A stretch of 64,000 nucleotides of DNA from Clytia hemisphaerica (GCA_902728285.1 CACVBU010000046.1:1959536-2023535), one strand, 5' to 3'. Shown: positions 22,644 through 33,961, counted from the stretch's first letter. The notes: generated by a model from the sequence alone, not told the origin. Translations and numbers: made by a program.

Positions 22644-24868
22644 TCACCCAAATAAATCTTGCCAAAAAATATCGTCATCAGAATCTAATTCATAATCATT
22701 GAGAGGTGTATATGGTTGATTCAAGGATAGCAAGTCAATGTTATCATCTTCTTCACTTGCATCATTAGCTTCATTGTCACAATAAAAAACTTCAACAAAA
22801 ATTTGATTAACAAACACACTTAGAGGCTCCTCAATGCCTAGACTCAAAATATTTGATTCAGTTTTAATAAAGTCAACATTTTCCATAATTAAATTTACAT
22901 CTTTTTCAGCTAAATGTAACTGGTCAAGGCAATCCAAAACCACTTTTTTCTCCATCTCACTTGCTGATCTAACTTTTTGCAAGGGTTCAGGTTGAGGGAT
23001 TTCAACCTCGGGTACATCTGTACATTTTTCACACACGCAAAACTTTTCACAGACATCACAACATTCATGTAAATCTAATGCGCTACCAGCATCTGGAATT
23101 TCATTGAAACATTTCAGCAAAGACATCCTTCTGCATTCATTCTCTTTGTTTTTGATGATTCTCTCCAAATCGTTATCATTGCAGTGAGAAATGTCACAAG
23201 GACGATAAAATAAAATTGCATTACTTGATTGTCCATCTCGACCAGCTCTACCAATTTCTTGAATGTATGCCTCAACATCTGAGGGTAGCCCTGCGTGAAT
23301 GATGTGTCTAATGTGCTTGATGTTAACTCCCATTCCCAGGGCAGAAGTAGCCACAATAAAAAAACATTTTCCACCTTGATCTTTTGAAAACTCCTCCATA
23401 ACTCTAAGCTTGAGGGGTTTGGGAGTATCGCCATGAAAGATACCAACAGTTCCATTTCTATACTTTCTGTCAAAAAGCATGAATATATCACCACAAAGTT
23501 TGATACTGCTACAATATATTATAGCTTTTTCACAATGCCCATGACGATCAAAGTCTTCTAAAAGAGGTTTTAAGTAGGAAATGATTTCCTCAAAAATCAG
23601 AAGTGATTTTTACTTTGTTGACAGAAATTTTCACATTAGGTTTTTCAGGCGACAACCTTTCAATTTTATAGTTCTTCAACTGGAGCATATTTACAATTTT
23701 TTTTGTTGTCTTTTTATTTGCTGTAGCGGTCAGACACAAAAATGGTTTGTTGAAGATTGCACGTAAATTTCCAACTTCAGCATACATTTTACGAAACGCT
23801 TGCTTTTGAGTAGATGGGAGTCCCCTGAAAAGGCAAAATTAATATCATTTTATAAAACCTAAATCGTGCTAAAAAGTATAATTCAGATTCTATTTAATGT
23901 ATATCACAAGCATCTTTTAAACATGTAAATCATCACACTGTAGTAGTCTAATTTAGTTTAAAATTCTACATGTGATTTGTTTTGTATATATGCAGTGTTT
24001 CTTTTGTTATTTTATATATATTTGGTACGCTTTGAATTTTACTTGACATTTTTTAATGTATAGAAAGCTTGTTAATAGAAAAAGAAGTTATTTTTGTTAT
24101 TTTACACATACTGACATAGTTATTTATAAAGATATTATACAACAGTAATATCAATATATTGTATATTTTTTTGTTATTTTACACATTCTTAAATTTTGTT
24201 TGTTTTGTACCTAAAATATTTTGAACTTTTTTACTTTTATTATACCATAATGCTTGTTAGATAAGTGTTAAATTTGTTAAAGACAGTTGAGTTTGACAAC
24301 ATATGATTGATTGAATAGTAAAATAGATATAAAAGACTTAACATGTGATTTGTTTGGTTTTTTGGTTTTTAAGATTCCTATTTCCTTACCATTTAACAAC
24401 AACATGAACCTCGTCAATAACAATGCCAATAACGCGTGGAGAAAGCATCAGTAGCACATGCCGAAACTTTTCTTCCAAGAGACATTCAGGACTTGAAAAT
24501 AAAATATCAAAATTTCCAAGCTTCACTGCTTCCATATTTTCTTGGCACAAATGGAGGCCAGTGATTCCAATTTCTGCACACCTTTGGATTTGATCTTGGA
24601 TAAGGGCATTTATTGGGGTTATAACAAACACGATTGGGTTAGCATCTGGGTGGAAAAGTTTGTAAACACCAGGTATGAGGTGAAAAATTATTGACTTTCC
24701 ATAGTTTGTTGGGAGTACACCAATACAATCATGTCCACTTAAGTAATTAAACAATAAGTTTTCTTGAGCACTTTTAAGCTTATCAAAGCCCAACCCATAC
24801 TGATTTAACAAACCTTTAACACATTTTTGAAATGAAGATCTGCTGAATTTGTTAGTTTCATCTGCCAT
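22644..24868 (-). CDS. RecQ-like superfamily II DNA helicase, two exons, one apparent frameshift
   Basis: Exon 1 is 24390-24868 and exon 2 is 22644-23824; the join is in phase. Such enzymes unwind DNA 3' to 5' using ATP. Motif I is GVLPTNYGKS (about residues 50-59), VITPINALIQDQ follows, and motif II is DEVH (152-155). LCLTATANKKT is motif III, and the C-terminal lobe has FHGDTPKPLK, ATSALGMGVNIK and QEIGRAGRDGQ (motif VI). A cysteine-rich block CCDVCEKFCVCEKC matches the RecQ zinc region in position; there is no winged-helix or HRDC domain. The tail is acidic. Near 23592 a run of five T breaks the frame (four T would keep ...TSDFEE... open). This is either a real mutation or a sequence error. 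The gene converges on the DUF6589 gene and is probably part of the same element. It is not the host's BLM or WRN type. Confidence 0.85.
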
Positions 24869-24939
24869 AATTCTGATTAACCATAGACTTATGGATTAAC
24901 TGACCATAGTCAACTGACTGAGTCCAATAAAAGTTTGCA

Positions 24940-24955
24940 TTTCAGTTTCACTTTC
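24940..24955 (-). promoter_or_regulatory. ISRE/IRF-like motif upstream of the helicase gene
   Basis: The minus strand reads GAAAGTGAAACTGAAA, an exact GAAANNGAAANNGAAA, about 70-90 bp upstream of the helicase start codon. IRF factors bind this pattern in animals. Chance occurrence in AT-rich DNA is possible. The same pattern occurs at 14251-14266 on the plus strand. Confidence 0.3.
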
Positions 24956-25013
24956 GTTTTTTACATAACCGGATCAAACTGCGGTAGTATCGGTTTCCTC
25001 TAAACCAAATAGA

Positions 25014-25055
25014 AGACTGGAATCCAGCACAAAAATCTTGTGCTAGATTCCAGTC
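25014..25055. repeat. Perfect-looking hairpin upstream of the helicase gene
   Basis: GACTGGAATCCAGCACAA is followed six bases later by the complement with one mismatch. It lies about 150 bp upstream of the helicase start, so it could belong to a promoter or to a sub-terminal region of the putative DUF6589/RecQ element. Confidence 0.6.
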
Positions 25056-25059
25056 CTCC

Positions 25060-26600
25060 AACCAAATCTAGGCAGGCGGTAACATCAAAGGACGACTACG
25101 TTTCCTCTCCGATCAAGCCCACACTAGTTATGTAAGAAGAGGTGAAGGCTATCAATCCGCTGCTCAAAAGAATATCGTACGTACTCTTTTTCCGAAAATC
25201 CCAAACCCCAAACAAATTCCGAAAATCCAAAATTCCATAAATCTAAAAATTACAACTTAAAACGGCTCAAATCAAAACTCAAAATACTGTGAATCTTGTG
25301 ACGAGGACGTCATTTTGGCCCTAAATGTCGTCACCGAAAGGGTAATAAATTTTTAACTTTACTGAAATAAAATCGATTTCTAATTGATCCGATAAATTCT
25401 ATCGATGATTACCAATCCAATGAAGACTCAATAAGTAATAGTCATGCCTTTGAATGCAATACGAGAAATAATTTACGAGCGAGGCGAGCCTTTTTATTCA
25501 ACGTAAAATTTAATAGATTTAGTCTATTTACAGAAAGTTAAAAAAAGAAAAATAACTCGGATAGTTAAAGGAAGCACAATTTCCCGAGTTAGAAAATCAA
25601 AAATAACTCGGAAAGCTAAAGAAAGCAAAAATTCCAAAGTTAAAAAATGATAAATAACTTCCGGGTCTCTAGATAATTTCGAATGTTTTTGTTCGAAAAT
25701 CTTGTTAGATTCGAATTTAAGATTCGAACAAAAACATTCGACTGAAGTTCCCGCCGAAATTATGCACATCAAAATAAAGAAAAAGTTTGTCATTCATAAG
25801 CTTCAAAATAAATGCAGCAGCTTTTTCAGAGATGTGAAATGATTATACATTACTTTACACAGAAAAAGACGATGTATTGTATTTTTTCGATGGAGAAGAA
25901 ATTCTTCATTATTGCGTTTCTCTATCAGATTGATAACACTTTTCGATGTTTTTGTCTATCGATGCATAGATGAGAAAATGCATACTGGTTTCGCTGGTTT
26001 AAGCCATATTAATAGTCTGAAACAACATTTATGCAACAGAAACTAATTGGGGCGAACTTTTCGACTTTCAACTACCGTGAAGCTGTAAACGTGTCGAATT
26101 TTCGAAGTAAGGAAGTGTTGGTTGTTGAAGAATTGATGCTGAAAGTCAAAGACACAGTTTTGTGAAAGATTGAGAGAGACACAAGAGATTTTTTACAAAA
26201 TCCCTCGTTGGTTACCTGGTTTAATCAAAGACATTGAAATTCCCTTGTTTTGTTAAGGAAAATATTCTTGACAAGTATTAAATAATTTCAAGTTTTTATG
26301 GCATGCATTGATAAAAAGAACTGTTTGGTTTTCACGAAACGAACGAAAGTGCCGAAAGCTGAATTTATTTGCTTTGGATCGTGTCACGTGTGTGTCGAGT
26401 AGTTTTGTAATAATTTATATGTATTTCATCAGTTTTAATTTCACTGACTGTGACTTTTTGGAAAGAATGGAGTAAGAGCTCATCAAAAAATAGTTTTTTT
26501 ACGTTTTTCCATTATTTATTCCGAGAGTTCAGTTCTTTTCGGCTGTTTTGTTTTGATTTTTTCTCACGCTGCTTACCCAAATGTTAACCAATTTTTATTT
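25060..26600. other. Intergenic, no gene recognised
   Basis: It contains AACTCGGA direct repeats near 25550-25660 and a palindrome CGAATGTTTTTGTTCGAA..TTCGAACAAAAACATTCG at about 25680-25740. Nothing coding is recognised. Confidence 0.45.
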
Positions 26601-26602
26601 AA

Positions 26603-27240
26603 AGTCGTCCTAAGGCCTCATAACACCCCCCTCTCATTGCATTCTTGATAAATTTTCCGATCGAAAGAGGGGTTAGCCATTTCCAAACTCCTTTCCAATC
26701 TCGAGTTATCGCATTTTTTTGTTTTGATGATGTCATCAACTGAAAATGGCTAAAGATTCAGCCAAATTTAAAAATCGTACTCAAGCCTTATAAACCCTCC
26801 CATCTTATTCACCATAAAATCACCGATAGAATGAGGGGTCAACGACTTCCCAATTCCTTTCCAATCTCGAGTTATCGCATTTTTTTGTTTTGATGACGTC
26901 ATCAGCTGAAAATGGCTAAAAATTCAGCCAAATTCTAGAGTCCTACTCAAGCCTTATAAACCTTTCGATTTTATTCCCCATAAAGTTCTCGATCTAATGA
27001 GGGGTCAACGACCTCTCAACTCTTCTTCAAACTCGAGATATCGCATGTTTTCTATTTTGATGACGTCATCAGCTGAAAATGGCTAAAAACTCAGCCAAAT
27101 TTAAAAGTCCTACTCAAGCCTTATAAACCCTCTCATCTCATTCCCGATAAAATTCCCGATCGAATGAGGGGTCAACGAGCTCTCCACTCTTCTTCAAACT
27201 CGAGATATCGCATTTTGAAGTTTTTCCCAAACCCGTGACG
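26603..27240. repeat. Satellite, about four units of 165-175 bp
   Basis: Units starting near 26603, 26777, 26941 and 27109 share TACTCAAGCCTTATAAACC, GAATGAGGGGTCAACGA, CTCGAGNTATCGCAT and GACGTCATCAGCTGAAAATG. Most units carry a TGACGTCA site or a one-base variant of it. The first unit is the most diverged. Confidence 0.85.
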
Positions 27241-27971
27241 TCAGTGGGTCCCTAATGTTGTCAACGGTCAATTCGCAAATTTTGAAATTTTTGCGGTCAA
27301 CAGGTACCTTATGCCCCAAGGGTCCCAAAAAACTAAAAAACGTCAATTTTTTCCAAAGGAAAGTGGGTTTTTAAATTTGCGAAAGATTGACACTGCAACG
27401 ACTTCTTCTTAAAAAACGCTAATTTTCACGAAATTTTCAAAGTTTAAACATTCCAGAGGCTAAACATGTTGGAATAGCGGCTAGACGAAAAAAATCGTGA
27501 AAAAAAACTGAATTTCCATTTTTAGTACCCGCATATCATTGAAATTTTGTAAATTTTGCTTACGCGCATGCGTTTGCCAAAAGAGTCGCACTCCGCTCGC
27601 TAACGCTCGCTCCGTGCGTAATCAAAGATGGCGGGTACAGCTACGAGAAGCTGCCAAATTTGTCTTTGTGTTCGCAATAGCTCAAAATTTCACACAAAGA
27701 AACAACTTCATGTTTTACCACAACCTATTATGTAAGTATTCTCAAAATTTACTTCAAGATTGAAGATGATAACATGATTTAATTCAAAAGATATTTCGTT
27801 TTTTTATGGCACAGCAATCATTCATAGACCTTTTTTTCCCCAGTTTTTATAGTTGTGTGTTGAAATGTCGTTGGATGGAGATTGTTTTCATATCTGATAA
27901 CGTACCTGAATTGTTTAGCGCTGCATATGGAACCTGTTTTAGCTTGAATCAGCATTTTTAGTGCTTCTCTG
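27241..27971. other. Intergenic, no gene recognised
   Basis: A CpG-richer patch at 27555-27660 contains GCATGCG and AAAGATGGCGGGT, which resembles a YY1 site or a transcription start as in animal promoters. No exon chain follows on either strand. Confidence 0.35.
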
Positions 27972-29452
27972 CTTTAAACATAGCGTCAGCCTCCCCCCTC
28001 TGCTGGTTGGGGGGGGGGTTACACCCTAAATTTTTCCCACAGGAGGAGGTGGAGGGGGCTGGAAGAACACCGCTTTTTTGGGGGGACCTATGTACTTAGG
28101 GGGAGCTAAAATCTTATCACTTAACGTGGGGGCTAAAATAATTCAGCTTAATAGTTGGCTTCAATTACTCAAATAGCGACTCCAGAAGTCATGCAACTTT
28201 CGTTGACGTCAAACCAAATATTTCATTTTTCCGTGAACTTTGAACCCTTCGAACTTTATTTCTATGTATGCTAAAGCGTTCCGGTTTTTACTAAATGAAA
28301 GCCCGTGATCTTAGCTTTCCAGCGGTATATAACACTGTGGACACGGGCTAGACGGCAAATTGGTAAAATGCCGAACCTTTTGCAACATTTTGAAAATTGT
28401 TTGCCGACAGGAGAAAAAAAATGTGCAACTATCGATGAACAAATGTTTCTGGAAACAGAGGAAAATGTATTTGAAGGCTGAAACTTTGTATGTTTATCAG
28501 AAAAAGGGTGAGGAATTCAAAAATCACATTCGCTAATTTTAGTTCTTTCATTTTCATGTAGTTTTTTTCACTTTTTTGCTTCTTTAGCATGGGAATGTCC
28601 CCAAAAAAAGTTTTTATTTCTGCCGAAATGGATTCTCTTTTCATTTGGGGTTTCTCCTTTCAGAAAAACTTATTTTTTATTCATAAGTTTTTGTTCCTCC
28701 ATTTCCAGAGGCCCCTTGAAAATGGGTCCTACCACCTTTTTTGACTCATTTCAACCTTTTCCAAGCTAATTTTCTTCAAAAACAAAAATAAAACAATGCA
28801 ATGTCTTCTTTTTTCAAAAAAAGATATATCTTTCGTTATTTTGATAAATATACTAAATATTTTTACAAATATTTTTATATAATAATATTCTAACACCATC
28901 AAAGAATTCTCCCTCCAAATTTCAGGTCTCTAGCTACACTAGAAAAAGAGATATGCAAAATTTAAGAAGCATGACTGGAAAATTTCTTTTTTTTCTTTTT
29001 TGACACATTTTTCGAATTTTTCCAAGCTATTTTCCTAACCTTTTTTTTGACATTTTTAGTCAAATTTTTGACACTAAAATTTGAATATCTTTACAACCAC
29101 TTATCCTCTGGAGGCCTATGACCCCTCATTTTCTTTGTTTTTCAAAGCTCTACTAAAATTTGAAAAATCTTCTGAAGCTGCTAACTCAAATTGAAACTCA
29201 TGAATCTGAAAAATTTTCGTCTGCGGCGCAATATTTCTGTACAAAGTGTGCTAAATTATTTATCTTAAACTTAGAACTGAACGCAATTTACATTGGAAAA
29301 ACATTTTTTACTGTATCAATTTTTTGAAAGTGTCTAGGGTCAAAAGTCCTGGGGGCTAACGAAAAATTCATAAATCTTTGGGGGTACTTAAAATTCAGGG
29401 AGGATCTAATTTTTGCCTGGGACCTAAACCCAGGCTGACACTATGTTTAAAG
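27972..29452. mobile_element. Non-autonomous DNA element, 1.5 kb, CTTTAAACATAG ends
   Basis: The ends CTTTAAACATAGCGTCAGCC and the complement with one mismatch at 29432-29452 are inverted. G-tracts border the left arm. The interior holds only short frames and poly-purine stretches, with no transposase. Confidence 0.65.
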
Positions 29453-29736
29453 ACATGAGGTACGGAATCAGATACACTACTTGTGTTTTCAGATTCCATG
29501 ATGATGGAAGATCGAAGGTGTATAATGGGTAGTTCCCGAACAATATAAAACAGTCACGGAAATCCTCGCATTTGTACAGGGTTCTACATGCGGCAAATGT
29601 GACGGGTCGCAAACAAAAGTGACGAAAAAACCCTGTGCAAATACACTCAATCACTGCGACCCGACGACTCGTGCGACCCGTTGCATTTTACACAGAGTGG
29701 AAAAATGTTTCACTTGATTATAAAAAAATGCACGGA

Positions 29737-30420
29737 CTCAGGCATTTTAAGGCATGTCCAAATTTTCTGTAATTTTTAAACACCAATAGCACACGCCAAG
29801 AGGTGTTCATTCATACCTTTTTGGAAGCGTATTAGGGTGTAGAATATGAAAAGTGCTGTTCAATAATTGTTTTGCTTGCCTAAATAAAGATATATGAATA
29901 AATATTGCAAAAAATGTAAAAATGCTGACGTCAGCAAAACTTATTTTTTTAATAACTTTTGATTGGCTTAACTTTAGATGCTGAAATTTTAACCAAAGTA
30001 GGACATTATAAATAGGCACATTTTAAATCAAAAAATATTTTGAAATTTTGCTGACGTCAGCATATTTTTGCAAAAATGCGTTTTTTACTTATTTCTGCTG
30101 ACGTCATCAAATTTAAAAAAAAACTTTGATCCAAAATGTGCTTTTCAATGTTCTCTTGCATTCTGCAAAATTTCAGCTTCTAAAGTTAAGCCAATCAAAA
30201 GTTATTCAAAAATTAAGTTTTGCTGACGTCAGCATTTTTACATTTTTTGCATTATTTATCCATATATCTTTATTTAGGCAAACAAAACAATTATTGAACA
30301 GCACTTTTCATATTCTACACCCTAATACGCTTCCAAAAAGGTATGAATGAACACCTCTTGGCGAGTGCTATTGGTGTTTAAAAATTACGGAAAATTTGGA
30401 CTGGCCTTAAAATAGCTGAG
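29737..30420. mobile_element. Near-perfect palindromic MITE, arms over 300 bp
   Basis: Almost the whole unit folds on itself: CTCAG..ATTTTAAGGC at the left and its complement at the right, with long matching blocks such as GTGTAGAATATGAAAAGTGC. Four TGACGTCA sites (29926, 30052, 30099, 30224) are placed symmetrically. A short outer inverted repeat around 29560-29585 and 30640-30670 (GGATTTCCGTGACTGT on one side) suggests insertion into an older inverted structure. Confidence 0.8.
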
Positions 30421-30844
30421 AATCAAAATTTTAACCCGTAGACAAAAATTTTCTTAAAAGACTAAAGAATCTTCTAAAAAGAAAATGAAAATGCCATTCG
30501 CCAGCATTCGTCTTCGTTTTATGCCATTTTCATTTTAAAGTTGAGATTTGTTAATTTTCGCGCATTTTGCCTTATATATACGTTCTAGCTCATTTGCACT
30601 GGGTCGGAAAAAATCCTCAAAACCGTTGCAAATGCACATCCCGTTCAAATGCAAGGATTTCCGTGACTGTGAAAGGGGTTGTTGTGCGCGTTTCAGAACT
30701 CTTCCGTCCCTCTACTCTGTTTGCATGGCAAAAACATGCGAGAGCCAAGAGTGACAAAAACAAGCCATATGTCAACTCATGTATATCAGTTGCAAAGCGA
30801 TCTAGAGCCTACGTTGGCCCAGAAAGCTCAACAAGAGAATATCG

Positions 30845-32300
30845 ATTGGTAAGAGAGGAATCTTGTTTGATAGAGAAAAATCTTGTTCCGTAAAAGAGGA
30901 ATCTCGTTTGGTAGAGAGGAATCTTGTTCCGTAAGAGAGGAATCTCGTTTGATAGAGAGGAATCTAGTTTGATAGAGAGGAATCTTGTTTGATAGAGAGG
31001 AATCTCATTTGATAGAGAGGAATCTCGTTTGATAGAGAGGAATCTCGTTCCATAAGAGGGGAATCTCGTTCCATAAGAGGGGAATCTCGTTCTGTAAGAG
31101 AGGAATCTCGTTTGATAGACAGGAATCTAGTTTGATAGAGAGGAATTTCGTTTGATAGAGAGAAATCTTGTTTGGTAGAGAGGAATCTTGTTTGATTGAG
31201 AGGAATCTTTGATAGAGAGGAATTTTGTTGAATTTTTGCAGGTAATGTGCCATTTCCAATTTTGTAAGTAAGACCGGCAGCCACTGGTTATGCCACGAGC
31301 ACACAACGAGCACTCGACTTGTTTCCTGCTTTCTCAGATTCTTCATTCCTCCTTTCTTAATCCTTTCTCTTCTACTCTAGATAGAGTGCCTGATCAGCCT
31401 ATCTAAATCTTGGCCTGGATGACGGGTGACGGGTGACTCAAGTTGCAGGTTATGCTTACTCTTTTCCACACCTGATCCCAGACTTAGCTTAGGTCTTCAT
31501 CCTGCCACATTCCATTCATTTCTCTTTCTTATATTGGGTTCTCTCTTTGCTATGTGTTTGATTTTTATGCGTGTGAGGTTTGTCCTTGAGTTGAATGAAT
31601 TGGTTTCTTCTTTGCCTGATTTGGTTTTTGTTTATAGGTAGCTTTCACTTCTTCCTTCTGAATCTAGTTAGCTTTTTCAGATATAAAAATTGGGATCCCC
31701 TAAAAGCAGGAAAACCCACGGACCAGAAATGATTGTTAACTTTGTGACTTTATCGGCTGCCGGTAATATTTACGAGATAAATGGCAGAACAGCTACGAAA
31801 ATTAGGAGATTCCTCTCTTACTGAACGATATTCCTCTCTATCGAACGCGATTCCTCTCTACCAAACAAGATTTCTCTCTATCAAATGAGATTCTTCTCTA
31901 TCAAACGATATTCCTCTCTATCGAACGAGATTCCTCTCTACCAAACAAGATTTCTCTCTATCAAACTAGATTCCTCTCTATCAAACGAGATTCCTCTCTT
32001 ACAGAACAATATTCCTCTCTATCCAGCTCTATTGAACGAGATTCCTCTCTACCAAACGAAATTCCTCTCTATCAAACGAGATTCCTCTCTATCAAACTAG
32101 ATTCCTCTCTACCAAACTAGATTTCTCTCTTACAGAACAAGATTCCTCTCTTACGGAACGAGACTCCTCCCTTACGGAATGAGATTCCTCTCTACCAAAC
32201 TAGATTTCTCTCTATCAAACTAGCTTCCTCTCTATCAAACTAGATTCCTCGCTTACAGAACGAGATTCCTCTCTTACTGTACAGAACAAGATTCCTCTCT
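30845..32300. mobile_element. Foldback-like unit: inverted arrays of a 20-bp repeat
   Basis: The left array (30845-31228) repeats GAGGAATCTCGTTTGATAGA about every 20 bp. The right array (31805-32300) carries the complement TCTATCAAACGAGATTCCTC. The 575-bp centre has no recognised gene. Terminal duplications were not found, so the mobile nature is inferred from the likeness to the 12040-14679 element. Confidence 0.6.
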
Positions 32301-32303
32301 TAC

Positions 32304-32340
32304 GTTCGTTCGTTCGTTCGTTCGTTCGTTCGTTCGTTCG
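32304..32340. repeat. (TTCG)n, left part of a split tract
   Basis: About nine units directly before the palindromic element; the tract resumes after it. Confidence 0.9.
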
Positions 32341-33592
32341 GAGGCTCGGAAAACACGAGTTAAAAAACACGAGTTAAAAAACACGAGTTACAAAAAGCAC
32401 GAGTTACGTTAAATGTGACGTCATCAATGGGAAATTATGACGTCACAAGTAGATAATTTAACTCGTCAATTTATGGTGCACCTTAATCTTACGAGTTAAT
32501 TAATTGTCAATTTATGGTGCACCTTAAACTGACGAGTTAATTAACTCGTCAATTTACGGTGCACCTTAATCTTACGAGTTAATTAACTCGTCAATTTATG
32601 GTGCACCTTAAATTTACGAGTTAAATTTTCATGAAACCAAGTTGGTCAAAAATTCTAAAATTCAGATTAAAATAGGCATACATTCAATATATTATTGAAT
32701 TGAAAATTTCTCTTTCATGCTTTTTCATTTCCAAAATAAAAATAGTACCCAGGACCCTAATTTTACATTTTAAAGATTCTCCTTCGAAGCCTGGAATCTA
32801 AGTCCTAGAATATCTTTCAATCAGGTAAAATTTCGTAAACCTATTATTAAAATATATCTCTTTTATCACCAAGAAAATCAATGGTATATTATTCATATTG
32901 TTTCCATTTGGTAGTTGATAAAAAACACTTTCGTTTCAAATTTCGGAAACATATTTTGCAAACTGTTTTTTGTTTGATGAAAAATGTTGAAAATTCTCGA
33001 TTGCATAATGGAAATCGAAAAATAGAACTTTAACAAAGAGGTTACGATTCCTGAAAATAATTCTATTCATTGTCACTTTTAATAAATCTTTTAATTCATT
33101 TAATAACCGTTTTCCTTTTTTATGTCGTCATTTAAAAATATTCTTTTTTAGCAAAACATTTTAAAACTTTTTCGTACAATTATTTTTAAATTGTACTCGT
33201 AATGAACCTATTTTGCCTACTAATAATTTTCAATTCAATAATATATTGAATGTATGCCTATTTTAATCTGAATTTTAGAATTTTTGACCAACTTGGTTTC
33301 GTGAAAATTTAACTCGTCAATTTAAGGTGCACCATAAATTGACGAGTTAATTAACTCGTAAGATTAAGGTGCACCATAAATTGACGAGTTAATTAACTCG
33401 TCAGTTTAAGGTGCACCATAAATTGACGAGTTAATTAACTCGTAAGATTATGGTGCACCATAAATTGACGAGTTAAATTATTTACTTGTGACGTCATAAT
33501 TTCCCATTGATGACGTCACATTTAACGTAACTCGTGTTTTTTGTAACTCGTGTTTTTTAACTCGTGTTTTTTAACTCGTGTTTTCTGAGCCT
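32341..33592. mobile_element. Large palindromic element inserted in a (TTCG)n tract
   Basis: The ends are GAGGCTCGGAAAACACGAG and the near-complement ending in CTGAGCCTC. Arms contain repeated AACACGAGTTAAAA boxes, two TGACGTCA sites each, and several copies of TTAACTCGTCAATTTA with GGTGCACC. An inner inverted repeat of about 70 bp lies at 32638-32705 and 33228-33296. TTCG repeats flank both sides. No coding capacity. Confidence 0.8.
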
Positions 33593-33756
33593 CGTTCGTT
33601 CGTTCGTTCGTTCGTTCGTTCGTTCGTTCGTTCGTTCGTTCGTTCGTTCGTTCGTTCGTTCGTTCGTTCGTTCGTTCGTTCGTTCGTTCGTTCGTTCGTT
33701 CGTTCGTTCGTTCGTTCGTTCGTTCGTTCGTTCGTTCGTTCGTTCGTTCGTTCGTT
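33592..33756. repeat. (TTCG)n, about 41 units
   Basis: An almost pure tetranucleotide tract. Its translation as repeated FVRS or NERT peptides is an artefact. Similar but short TTCG runs occur in the related repeat at 48495-48530, before the same CTCGAGATTGGCTCATTAG-like sequence, so the tract probably expanded inside that family. Confidence 0.95.
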
Positions 33757-33961
33757 ATTAGCTTTCCTCGTGATTGGCTCATTAGTTTTTTCTGATTTTT
33801 TGCACAAAGATGTGTAACTATAAACCCTCGCATGTGACGGAGCCCAATTTATTTTCGCAAATTTGGGCAAATTTGGGCCAAAAAACAGCTAAAATACGGG
33901 TTTTTTGGACTTCGTGAAAAATTGGAACATTAACTTTTTCTGATTTTTTGCATGAAAGTAG
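33757..33961. repeat. Fragment of the 'GGACCTACC' repeat family
   Basis: It shares GATTGGCTCATTAGTTTTTT, CTGATTTTTTGCACAAAGAT and GACGGAGCCCAATTT-like blocks with the element at 48451-50108. It is broken at its right end by the hAT-like MITE. Confidence 0.75.

Noticed and set aside
30964-31346. Minus-strand frames through the 20-bp array (LYQTRFLSIK-type repeats)
   Set aside because: They are translations of the array, not a gene.
33522-33870. Poly-FVRS and poly-NERT open frames
   Set aside because: They are translations of a (TTCG)n microsatellite.
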